The notes beneath the pieces are model-generated. The model ran no database searches. It saw nothing but the letters and a program-made list of their open reading frames with translations, and had not been told where the DNA came from. Below are positions 47,001-55,135 of a stretch of DNA of 64,000 nt, piece after piece (the first letter of the stretch is position 1; each line of letters starts with the position of its first letter). This DNA is from Bidens hawaiensis (Eukaryota > Streptophyta > Magnoliopsida > Asterales > Asteraceae), in contig JAIQDT010014356.1 of NCBI GenBank assembly GCA_021521415.1, positions 62,001 through 126,000 of the forward strand. Direction: 5' to 3'. A program made the position numbers and the translations under genes.

Positions 47001-47672
47001 TTTGTCCCTTTGTCAGGCATGTATACCCTATACAATCGTATAGGCCTATACGAGCCGTATAGGCATGTGGGGGTCGTGTGGGAGGATCACATCCCGCCTA
47101 TTCAGTATCACGTATTTTAAATATATGTGTTTGCCAGGTGTCATCAATTGCACAAGTGGTGGGATTGATTCTGTGTTTAAATGCTGCAGCGAAAATTTCT
47201 CACCGAGCTCAAGGCGTTGCAAGAATAGCAACTAGATGTCATGCTTTAGCATCGTGTGGTTCAGATGACGTGTCACATGCAAGACTTACTGATAGATTGA
47301 TAAATGACGGGTGCTCAGAAAGCGATTTGGAGGCGATGAATTATATCTCACTTCATAATAGCACACAGCTTGATTCTTATTTGTCTTCTTATCTCAGAAG
47401 ACAAGCATTTGGTAAGCAAATCGTATGGATTACTTTGTATGGTTGACTTTTTATGTCAAAGTTTTGACTTTTTAGTCTTAAAGTTCAGACCTTTGATGTA
47501 TGATGCTAAACTTTGTGCAGTTATGTATCTTGAAAATAATCCTGGAGGGATTACCTTATACGGTTGGACTGTGGATCGAAGTTTGATGAACACAATCTTC
47601 TTCATCGAGCTGTCTTTGGTTTTGTTTGTGTTGGGCCGAACAACCGTGTTTACATATCAGAGTTTACCATGA
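35009..47672 (+). CDS. DUF3537 gustatory-receptor-like seven-span membrane protein
   Basis: Four exons: 35009-35440, 36525-36935, 47138-47411, 47521-47672, all with GT-AG borders and consistent phases (0, 0, 1). The product is 422 residues, close to the family's usual length. Seven hydrophobic spans are visible: [104 protein letters not shown] and [18 protein letters not shown]3537 proteins are plant membrane proteins related in structure to insect gustatory receptors; their ligand and role are not settled. The start [14 protein letters not shown] fits the family's polar N-terminus. Intron 1 (1084 bp) holds a MITE and mitochondrial fragments. Intron 2 (10,202 bp) holds element B. No coding lesion was seen. 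Confidence 0.88.
35640..35850. mobile_element. hAT-type MITE in intron 1 of the DUF3537 gene
   Basis: AGTGTAAACGAACTGAACG on the left and the inverse of GGCGTGTAAACGAACCTAACG on the right, with GAACGAACA-rich interior. Similar in type to the 1928-2526 element. Exact ends and target duplication are uncertain. Confidence 0.5.
36025..36167 (+). pseudogene. nad7: Nuclear copy of mitochondrial nad7 (fragment)
   Basis: Translates in one frame to [17 protein letters not shown], then [20 protein letters not shown] and [11 protein letters not shown], a conserved stretch of NADH dehydrogenase subunit 7 (recognised from memory). It lies in intron 1 of the DUF3537 gene, so it is a mitochondrial-to-nuclear insertion (NUMT) and is not expressed as nad7. 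Pro in HFEP, where the mature protein usually has Leu, may be an unedited site, which would favour DNA rather than cDNA transfer. Confidence 0.8.
36176..36349 (-). pseudogene. cox1: Nuclear copy of mitochondrial cox1 (fragment), inverted
   Basis: The minus frame gives [20 protein letters not shown], then [20 protein letters not shown] and [18 protein letters not shown], the C-terminal region of cytochrome c oxidase subunit 1. It starts 8 bp from the nad7 fragment in opposite orientation. These genes are not expected side by side like this, so the insert looks like a mosaic of joined mitochondrial pieces. VNPTFF may show an unedited Pro codon. Confidence 0.85.
37022..37175. repeat. Cluster of CTATACGGYCGTATAGG palindromes, left of element B
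   Basis: Repeated short palindromes such as GGCCTATACGGCCGTATA and CTATACGGTCGTATAGG. Similar palindromes occur at 46888-47065 on the other side of element B, and weaker CATATGGCCGTATGG/GTATGATGTCATAC types in intron 1. At 37192-37330 a roughly 77-bp unit (GATGACCATATATACAATAT) is tandemly duplicated. Confidence 0.7.
37326..38301 (-). repeat. Element B 3' LTR
   Basis: 976 bp. Compared with element A's LTR it is longer by about 110 bp, because a module (ACCAACTGCCGGCTACGCACGTG...AGTTGGTGAGTAGGCAGCGGCT) is present twice, at about 37670-37750 and 37765-37845. Confidence 0.92.
38685..39075 (+). repeat. Four-copy 97-bp tandem array upstream of the antisense promoter
   Basis: Units begin at TCAATTCC 38695, 38793, 38890 and 38987 (period 97-98). 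Each contains TGCGGGTGCTAGGTATGTG and GTCTTACGGTTACTTG. Element A has one unit at the same relative place. Confidence 0.9.
39426..39433 (+). promoter_or_regulatory. TATA box of the antisense gene in element B
   Basis: TATATAAA in the context AGTATATAAAGGGGGAGAGG, 121 bp upstream of the ATG at 39555, followed by a CTCTTCTTCTTCTTCTTAG leader. The same spacing is kept in element A (8823). Confidence 0.7.
39555..42560 (+). CDS. Antisense Transposase_28-domain, coiled-coil gene of element B (one frameshift)
   Basis: Five exons with GT-AG borders and continuing phases: 39555-40269, 40330-40851, 40920-41348, 41422-42154, 42225-42560. Exon 1 carries the PF04195-like 'putative gypsy-type transposon' domain (about residues 30-200: [52 protein letters not shown]). 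Exon 2 holds acidic stretches and a Lys-rich patch that could be a nuclear signal. Exon 3 is Ala/Pro/Thr-rich. Exon 4 is a coiled coil rich in Glu/Lys/Ala/Leu. Exon 5 ends in an acidic tail. A 1-bp loss near 42017-42020, relative to element A, shifts the last part of exon 4; exon 5 would otherwise be in frame. B also lacks seven codons that A has in exon 4. It runs in host-gene orientation. Function unknown; nothing here shows catalysis. Confidence 0.8.
42570..42750 (+). terminator. Presumed 3' UTR and poly(A) region of the antisense gene
   Basis: After the stop at 42560 there are a T-rich stretch, TTGTAATATATTCTTGAAATATT and ATAAGATTG, like a plant polyadenylation region. No exact site can be given. 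Confidence 0.3.
42750..43680. repeat. Six-copy ~150-bp tandem array in element B
   Basis: TGATTGTGCGGG recurs at 42821, 42981, 43132, 43280, 43431 and 43580 (spacings 160, 151, 148, 151, 149). Each unit has AACCTTTGAACGTGGTTGAT, GAACCGTCACTTGCACTTAG and TATCTGACCTGCGTGTAGG. The inner copies are nearly identical, the first is more diverged, and a decayed unit follows at 43690-43810. Element A has one unit (12480-12665). Confidence 0.92.
43985..44178 (-). pseudogene. Integrase C-terminal remnant at the pol deletion
   Basis: The minus frame shows [20 protein letters not shown] followed by [13 protein letters not shown]. These are two separate short pieces of the integrase C-terminal region of element A (RDYILRNNEA... 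and ...[13 protein letters not shown]) joined with several small deletions. Everything between the gag zinc knuckle and this point, about 3.5-4 kb in element A, is missing. Confidence 0.8.
44179..45630 (-). CDS. gag: Element B gag (open, pol-less)
   Basis: A 483-codon open frame from the ATG at 45630 ([14 protein letters not shown]), the same start position as gag in element A. It encodes the capsid/nucleocapsid precursor. The N-terminus has a duplicated FTNTTP..AGAS.VN unit; then come a linker rich in Asp/Glu and Lys, the gag core ([34 protein letters not shown]), and a zinc knuckle C-x2-H-x4-H-x4-C ([14 protein letters not shown]). It stops at the deletion junction, 19 codons after the knuckle, so it makes gag alone instead of a gag-pol fusion. 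Unlike in element A, no frameshift is present. It could assemble particles but needs pol from another copy. Confidence 0.88.
   Translation of the reverse strand: MVREIPVTTNPATGMNTGNTVFTNTTPATEAGASEVNFTNTTPLTKAGASAVNDHLLGSTDIQFEKRRLPRQTLDEVKAWAEARQKKFQAELDERLRSVQQADEFEYWEDDSEESDSDANPRHRAKGKRKETESQPKRHFGQAFKPKSTGGSPRDFSKTFRPNVANAGTSKFARDIAEAIAPKSAKQMPNIGTYDGISDPDDHLNKFIAGATVSNWTEPTWCYMFQMTLVGAARAWFDRLPVNHIYDWADFQQKFSQHFSQQRKYTEEQWTILKCIREEDESLPNFITRFNSKKLSLGNISEDLVRAAFIQGAHDPELIRTLTGKDGMPSTWDGIMTAAKRYAETEKQLGRDLPQSTNLYTQRTREDNVLTARLNKKRKLGIWQSRVNFDTSSGLQHRLDGRDNVQSHRNSRWTPLTKSVTEIFATEELPWPKPPIIRHRQDADRSKYCDFHKTKGHNTEECIDVKDMVEAFVRDGTLAHLVA
45680..45695 (-). promoter_or_regulatory. Element B primer-binding site
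   Basis: TTGGCGCCATCCGTGC on the minus strand, directly after the 5' LTR; identical to element A. Confidence 0.6.
45696..46670 (-). repeat. Element B 5' LTR with TATA box
   Basis: 975 bp. On the minus strand TATAAATA (45993-46000 inverted) is the probable core promoter for gag. Differs from the other LTR by CTTCC/CCTCC, CTGCTGG/CTACTGG and one G. Confidence 0.92.
46888..47065. repeat. CTATACGGYCGTATAGG palindromes, right of element B
   Basis: At least five palindromes of 14-18 bp (CTATACGGTCGTATAG, CTATACGACCGTATAG, CCTATACGGTCGTATAGG, CCTATACGAGCCGTATAGG), the same family as 37022-37175. Both sides belonged to one intron before element B landed. Confidence 0.7.
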
Positions 47673-50433
47673 TGTTTTTGTAGAACCCAGATTGATTATC
47701 CTCGCGACTTAGATCCAAGTTTCATGATTTTGTCATTCCAGTTTTGTGAGTAGCATTAGCATAGTTAGTTAGTTATTTAGTTTCGTTGGGATGGCAAATT
47801 TGAATATTTTTGTGCTTCCAATATTTGTTTTCGATTCGTTTTTGAGATGTGATGATGGGTCAGGATCCTATGCGAGGTTGCGTTGGTCAGTATTGTACAT
47901 ATAAGCTACTGTTAAGAAATGAAATGATACAAATGTTAAGTTCAAATTGTTAGTAGAGACTAGAGAGTAGTGATATGTAAGTATGCATAATAACTACAAG
48001 CAATTGATTAACTTTGAGCATGACAGGTAGTCAATTTTGATGGTTGGTGTGGGTCTCATCAATCATCATTGTATATAATTTTTATGTCCTAACGCGTGTA
48101 CCAGTCAATTGTTATTAAGACTTGGAAGTATCCATTTCATGTATTATGATGTATGGATGTTACACTAAATTAATGCTTGAAATTGGTGAGATGTGTGGTT
48201 GTGATTTCTTTATATTTTCAGTGACTTTAAACTCACTAATAATTCTTTTGGATCTTGGAATAATCACTTTCAGATTAATGTAATTTGACAGTACTTTAAT
48301 TCTTTGGTAATAAACAAGTATGCAAATTTTGTTGTGAAAAACGTACCATAAATTAAACCTAAAACTGTCATTATTTAGGTCGGAAACCAACAAAACGACA
48401 TGTTACAACATCATGAAAAGATTATAAAAGTTGTGGTTATAACCGGGAATAAGTTGGATAGTTATATCGGTAGGTCAAGCGTTTACAGACGATGAAACCT
48501 AAGTTACATTTGTTTCAAGTTGTCACTGTTTTAAGTCGTCATTGTTCCAAGTTGGCACTACTAGCTATTCACAACTCATGTAAATCTGAGGCAACTTATG
48601 GTGTATAACTAACAAGAAAAAGTATTTTTTTTCTCGATCCCAGCTAAAGCGTTGTCACTTGGATCCCCACAAGGGGTGATTGGAACCATGGTCACCAGGT
48701 TAAAAAAAAAAGAAATGATAATAGCCTTGTACACTAAGAACTAATTTACTAAAATATATAGATATAAAAGTCTGAAACTATAGTACCTGAGAAAGCCGGG
48801 GCCCGGCCATAGTTCTTGGCGGCCGGTGGTAAAAAATATACAAATATCTATACATAATATTAAATCAATAGGCTTTAACTCAACTACCATCTTCCTATTA
48901 GTTGTTTCCTAAACTTTCCATCTATATTTATCACCTCTCTAATTTTTCATTTAAATAAAATTAATCAAAAATAAATTAAAATAAGATACAAGCAATTCTC
49001 TTTAACTTTAATTTAATCTTTAATTTAATAATGATTAACCAATTTATTTATTAATTAATTACAATTTTTATTATTTATGTTATTTTTATTATTCTGTATA
49101 TACTATAATATAACTTAACCTAGAAACCTAAATCAATTTTCCTTTTTCACGCCTCCATTCTCATTGATGGTTCCATCCTGTTCCACATATCACTACCTTC
49201 AATTCATTTATCTGTCAAATTCACGATCCACCATCGATGAAGGTGCTCACCATTAGCGTTACCTCCGGCCAGTTTAATCATCAGGCTTCCTTCCAGGTTT
49301 AATTTATTTGAGATAATTAATTGATATTTCATCCATTGGATTCAATATAAAACAACCTAATATACAGAGATTACGGATTTAACTTTACTATAATTGTTTC
49401 TAATTTTATATTTATGAAATATCAATTTCTGTAAATTTAGGGATAAATTTTCCATTTGATTAAGGAATTCTTTAATTACAGAATTTCTATATTTTAATAA
49501 ATTATGATATATCATTTGATTATTTGATTAAGGTTTTGATTAAGCATCCTTAAGGGTAAAATACTGATTTTGACCGATTGACTAATTCAAAATTAGTCAT
49601 CAAAGATTTTAATACATGAGGCTGATTCTAATTTGAAATATATGTTAATTTATAATTATTATTACTACTTACCATATGTTATATCAATGACTCAATTTTT
49701 AAATTGTTGTTTATTATATTAAAATTGTGTTATTGTTAATACATAAAAAAAAAAGAAATTACTTAGTTATTTTTACACAGCTTATATTAGTTACTTAATT
49801 ATCAAATGCTTATTAATTATATTATGTTGATTATTTTTATAAATTTCAATCATATGATTCACAATTTATATATATCATAATTGATTATAATTTTAGATAT
49901 TAGATATACGGTAATTGATAATCATTCAAGATACATGGTAATTATTTAATTGATTGAATTGATGATTAATTATATTCATGTAAATAAAAAAATTAGTAAC
50001 TTATTTTTCCACATTAAAAAGTTAATTCCGTATGTTTAAATATATTCTAGAATTAAATATTTGAATTGAATTATTTTGTATTTATAATATACTTTAACAA
50101 CATTACATTTTAGAAATTCAAAATTTGAAAATCCCTTAATCCTCATTCGCTAATTTTCGTCCATGATTTAATGTAACTGAAGTTTCCTAATTTTATGTTT
50201 TTAATTAATTTCGTATATACACTCCTTCTTTATTCATTCCTTCCAAAATTCAATCATTTACTATAAACTATATATAAATATTTCACTTTCACACAAGAAT
50301 TCTTATACTATCACACCAAATTATGCTAAAACAATTTTCTTGGTTTCTAAGGTTTATATTTTTGTTGTTTATATCATTCATTTTGTTTTTTTTAATTTTT
50401 GGTTAAAATTGTTATTGTTCATAAATTAATGTT
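47673..50433. other. 3' flank of the DUF3537 gene and AT-rich intergenic DNA
   Basis: The 3' UTR of the DUF3537 gene probably extends a few hundred bases. Beyond it no gene or clear element end was recognised. The unknown 5' end of the decayed Helitron may lie in the right part. Confidence 0.4.
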
Positions 50434-50676
50434 TTGTTTTTTTTCACCACCAGGAAGATGGAGCCAACAAACATCACAATGTTGAACCAATTGGATGCGC
50501 TAAACAGCGACTGTGTCCTCAAGATGCATATTTTGAAACTATGGCGTCTCAAGGACAATTCAAAGCTCGGAGAAGATTGGTCGATAGAAATGATTTTGCA
50601 AGACGAAATGGTATATTCAAAGCCCGGACCAAAGTTCCGCTTAGTCCAAATAATATATTGTTTAACATTTACTTAA
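50434..50676 (+). pseudogene. RPA-like (OB-fold) fragment of a Helitron
   Basis: After an acceptor-like TTTCACCACCAG, the frame reads MEPTNITMLNQLDALNSDCV, then LKMHILKLWRLKD and EDWSIEMILQDE. This resembles the N-terminus of replication-protein-A-like single-strand DNA-binding proteins carried by plant Helitrons. Only the first OB-fold start is left before a stop. The family is recognised by motif; confidence is moderate. Confidence 0.55.
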
Positions 50677-50878
50677 TTTTATCATTTCAGCTTATGACTT
50701 CCAACTAGAATAGCTAATGTCATGGATGAAGTATTTGCTGCAAAAATGTCTTACTTTTTGTACAAGATTGGCTGTACTTTTTTTTATTATTCATGTATTT
50801 ATGTATTTTTCACAATTCATGTAATTTAATTGATTTTTATATAATCAATCTTATAAATTAATTTATTTCTGTTTTTAA

Positions 50879-52350
50879 GAACCGAATTTGAACATTTTTT
50901 TTTAGTTTTAATATTCTCCAATTACAATAAACTTTACATCTTTTACATTTAACCAATTTTTAATTAGGCATAAATGTCAAGAACTACCGATTCGTCTAAA
51001 TTATTCCGGCCAAATTAAAAAATAAACTAATAAACTAAATAGAAAATAAAAAAATTTCATCTTTTATATTTGACCAATTTTTAATTAGGCATAAATGTCA
51101 AGATAAAAAAAATTATCTAATGAAATTTATTATTAAATAAGGTAATGAAGCTAAAATCTTGACAATAATTTCGTGATAATTAAAAAATTAATATTATATT
51201 GCTTAGTTAGTAAACTTCTAAAAAAATGGAAAGTTTTTATAATAATATTTCCATTTATTTATTTATGTTTTTAAAAACCGAGATTGACCTCTCATGCAAC
51301 AATCTTTTGTAGTTTTTAATAGTCTTTAATCTCAACAAATTTTCCATCTTTTATATTTGACTAATTTTTTATTAGCATAAATGACAAATTTAATGTATAC
51401 TGAAAATTTAAATAATTTACTTTTGATTATACTCGAAAGTTAATAAGTTTTGTATTAAATACACATTAACTTATTTGACCAATTTAATATGTTGTTGGTA
51501 TTTTGGTTTGACACTGCTTCACACCCAAAAAGAAGGGTATCCTGAGCAATTGCAATAATCGGATTTATTGATATTCCTGGTATAGTAGATGCTATTTCAA
51601 ATTTATATTTAAAAAATCTTAGATATTCACTACAATTACTTGTTAATGCTAATTATTGATCATCTTTAGTTTTAATGATAGATTCCAATCATTCATACAT
51701 TTATATATTTTTTCTTTTAAGAACCGAATTTTGATCACTCTTTTGTAGTTTTTAATAGTTTCCAATCTCAATAAACTTTCCATCTTTTATATTTGAATAA
51801 TTTTTAATAGACATAAATGTCAAGGATTACCGATTTGTCTAAATTATTCTGGCAAAATTAAAAAGTAAACTAATAAACTAAACAGAAAATAAAATTTTTC
51901 CATCTTTTATAGTTGGCCAAACTTTAATTAGGCTAAATGTCAAGATTAATGTATAAAATTGAAAAAATAATTAGTTAATGAAATTTATTGTTAAACAAGG
52001 TAATGATCCTAAAGTGTTGACAATAATTTCGTGATAATTAAAAAAATTAATAGTATATTGCTTAGTTACTGAATTTCCAAGAAAAATAGAAAAATATATA
52101 ATAATATTTACATTTATTTATTTCTGGTCTTACAAAACCGAAATTGAAGACTTTTGCAACTCTTTTATAGTTTTTAATATATTCAATTTATAAAAATTTC
52201 CATCTTTTATATTTAACCAATTTTTAGTTAGTATAAATGACAAATGTAATGTATACTGGAAATTTAAATAATTACTTTTGATTATACTAGAAAGTTAATT
52301 TGTCTTGTATTAAATACACATTAATTTATTTGACCAATTTAATATGTTAT
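50879..52350. repeat. Tandem duplication, period about 842-854 bp
   Basis: GAACCGAATTT..., CATCTTTTATATTTGACC, CATAAATGTCAAG, GACAATAATTTCGTGATAAT, GTATACTG.AAATTTAAA and ACACATTAA.TTATTTGACC occur in the same order at 50879-51500 and 51721-52350. Within each unit the CATCTTTTATATTTGACC motif itself recurs three times, so a smaller repeat lies underneath. Non-coding, inside the decayed Helitron. Confidence 0.8.
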
Positions 52351-52599
52351 TTGACCAATTTAATGTATACTGGAAATTTAAAACTTATTGCTCCATTATT
52401 TTTTCATTATATTTGGTTTACTCAATTTATATTGTTTCCATACTTAGCAAAAAAAATTCACAAATTTAGTTGTGCTCCATATAAAAATTATTTTTTTGGT
52501 TTTAAGTAAGATCATACAAATTATTTTTTCATATTTTAATTTGAACTATAACTTTCATAAACACATTATACTAAATAAAATCAAAAGACCAAAATCATT

Positions 52600-52902
52600 T
52601 TGACTCGTAGATTGGTTCTAAAAGTCGGTGTGCCAATAATATTACTAAGGAATATGAATCAGAAGAACGGTTTGTGTAATGGAACCAGATTACGAGTAAT
52701 TAATTTGGGTAGACGTTTTGTTAAAGTAAAAGTTATTTCACGTACTAATACTGATTATCGCACTTATATAATTCATTGTGGTCTAACTCCTTCAGATAAT
52801 AAACTTTCGCTCAAATTGAAGAGAAGGTACTTTTTTTTTTCAGTTGTAGTCTGTTTTGCAATGACCATTCACAAAAGTCAAGGTCAATATCAGCAAAAAT
52901 AA
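52600..52902 (+). pseudogene. Helitron helicase (PIF1-like) C-terminal fragment
   Basis: The frame reads LKVGVPIILLRNMNQKNGLC, NGTRLRVINLG and CFAMTIHKSQGQ, the conserved C-terminal part of the PIF1-type helicase domain of RepHel. The usual continuation after KSQGQS is missing and the frame stops. The Rep domain and N-terminal helicase motifs are not visible, so it is a remnant. Confidence 0.8.
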
Positions 52903-53891
52903 GATGGAGAAGATGTTAATGGCCAAGTGCATGACTTTGTAGGAGGAAAAAAAATAGATTGGTTGCATATGGACAAGATTTAGAAAGTCTATTAAACTCA
53001 TTTCCAAATAATATTGTAAAAAGAGGAAGCCCTGTTTCTATAATATATTAAACTATTTTCTAGCCAAGATCATTGTGCAATTTGATTTTGTATTATCAGT
53101 ATATCATATGTTGGATACATGTGTCTTTGTGGATATAAAGATTATCAATACAGATCAATAACTAAAACCAATATTTTAAGATTTATACATAATGTTGGGC
53201 TCAATGAGAACTACTAAATATTTAAGAACCACTAAAATTATTTTATTCACCTTTTGTATGTATTAAAAGATGAATACATTATTAGTATCTTAATAATGGA
53301 AAATAAAATACGTAACTATATCGAATGGTTGCCACATCCGGGCTATTATTAGCGGCCATATGGATATGTAGTTAGTGTTGCCAAAATGTATTGTTGTGCA
53401 AGTTCGTGTCATGATTTAGAACATGTTTGAGCTAATATGGGTTAGTAGCATCTTGAGTTAAATTCATAACAAGTTCAAGTTAATATTAGAGTGCATACAA
53501 GTTATGGCTCTATGAATCGTTAAACAAGTCATATAGGCCAATTGATGTTTGTAAGTGTTTAGTTATTAGCTATTAAAAAAACCAGTTTGTTCCTCTTTAT
53601 ATTAATCTTTGACAACAACGAAAATGCTATAACCTTGTATACAAGGAAGTATTTAGGGGGTTGTAAATACTAAATTTATGATACTTTTGTTAAATAAATA
53701 GTTAAATTGTACAGACTTTTGTTCGTGTTTATTTTAAATTACACTTCAATTAATCGTTCTTTCTACAGCTTGTCAAAGTGAAAGGTACTTAAACTATCAA
53801 AAAAAAAACATGAGGCTCACAGTTGGATGCTAAACATTACATATTGAAGAGATAAAATAATTTGCGAATTAACTATGAGATCTATGTGAAG

Positions 53892-54136
53892 GGAATGTTC
53901 TGGGGGGGGGGGGGTGTCCAAATGACGACGAATGAATGTACAAATTTCCGATGATCTTCTAATTAACAATTCATTATTTTCAATATATGATTTAATAGAC
54001 TTTGTCTATCCTTCGATTTTAGACAAGTTCAATGAACTTACTTTCTAGAACGGACAATATTATCAGTTAAAATTATATGTGTTTATTAGACGATTTTTAT
54101 ATTTCCATCCGTGGCTCCCACGAGTCAATAACCTAG
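53892..54136 (+). mobile_element. 3' terminus of the decayed Helitron
   Basis: Hairpin CCGTGGCTCCCACGAG (54109-54124), spacer TCAATAAC, CTAG|T at 54136. Together with the RPA-like and helicase remnants it suggests an old autonomous Helitron of at least 3.7 kb. A 12-13-base G run lies at about 53902-53914. The 5' end was not found. Confidence 0.6.
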
Positions 54137-55135
54137 TATGGGAATAATCATTAAGAGGAACAATTCAAAGGCATCAAAATCAATTAAAAACATACAGTAT
54201 ATGTATATCTATATCTGCAAGTGAAACTAATAATATAGTAGAAAATGAATTAAATTTTATCTATATCTATAATATTATTGTATCAAATAAACAAGCTGGA
54301 TCAAGCTTTAGAACAACTGAAAAAGAGCTTGAAACCAGCCGAGCTCGAGCTCAAGTTCTTGTAAGTCTAAACAAGGCGAGTTCGAGCTCAGGCTGGACCT
54401 GACTCGTTTACAACCCTGCTTGAAACTAAATTCTAGCTTCCAAAAAATGGTGATCAGGTGGGCTGTCTTAGTTGGATCTCACTCAAAAAGTGATGTCTCT
54501 ACTAGATATATTTTATTTAAAAAAAAAATCAAAACCGAAATGAAACAGTTAAGCTCAAAAACAGACATTTTGTGATGAAACAAAGTCATACCACCAAAGG
54601 AGAGAGTAACTAATTCGGTTGTCAGGTTTAACTTCCTGGAATGCAATGCAATGCAGGTATTAGATTCATCTGAATTTTGAAAATGTTTACCATTGATCTT
54701 CTGAATATAATGATGGCTATTTCTTAGTTTTGTGATTTTGGGGATCATATTTTACATTTCTTCATTGTATATGCCTACCAACTGCTCGATGAAATTCATC
54801 TGTGACATATTTTCTATCTTTGTTTGGATAAAGCTAATTAAGTAATACTCACAGGTTATCATAAGGCATAGGAATTAGGATCATCATCATCATCCAATCA
54901 GTTTTCACTAGTTAATTAGTTATAGGCGAACGAACAAAAACTACATGTTTGGTTATCTATCTTGTTTACATTTTTACTTGTTCATTCTCCTTCACTTTAG
55001 AAACTTTTATAACAATAAACATATAAATTATTCGAAACATATGAAAACGGTGACTTTTCTTCCCTTCGTATTACTTATTTAATTATATATAAAAGCATAT
55101 CATGGTATACAAGATGCAGGCAGGCACTAGGATCT
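54137..55135. other. Intergenic DNA 3' of the subtilase
   Basis: Includes CGAGCTCGAGCTC/CTCGTTTACAACCCT (54340-54415), which resembles a hAT MITE end. A 54600-54790 stretch recurs at 59570-59745. Confidence 0.4.
54600..54790. repeat. Flanking duplicate, copy 1
   Basis: GGAATGCAGGTATTA-type start, ATTGATCTTCTGAATATAA, TTAGTTTTGTGATTTTGGGG and TTCATTGTAT recur in order and orientation at 59570-59745, about 4.95 kb away, on the other side of the subtilase gene. Confidence 0.6.
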
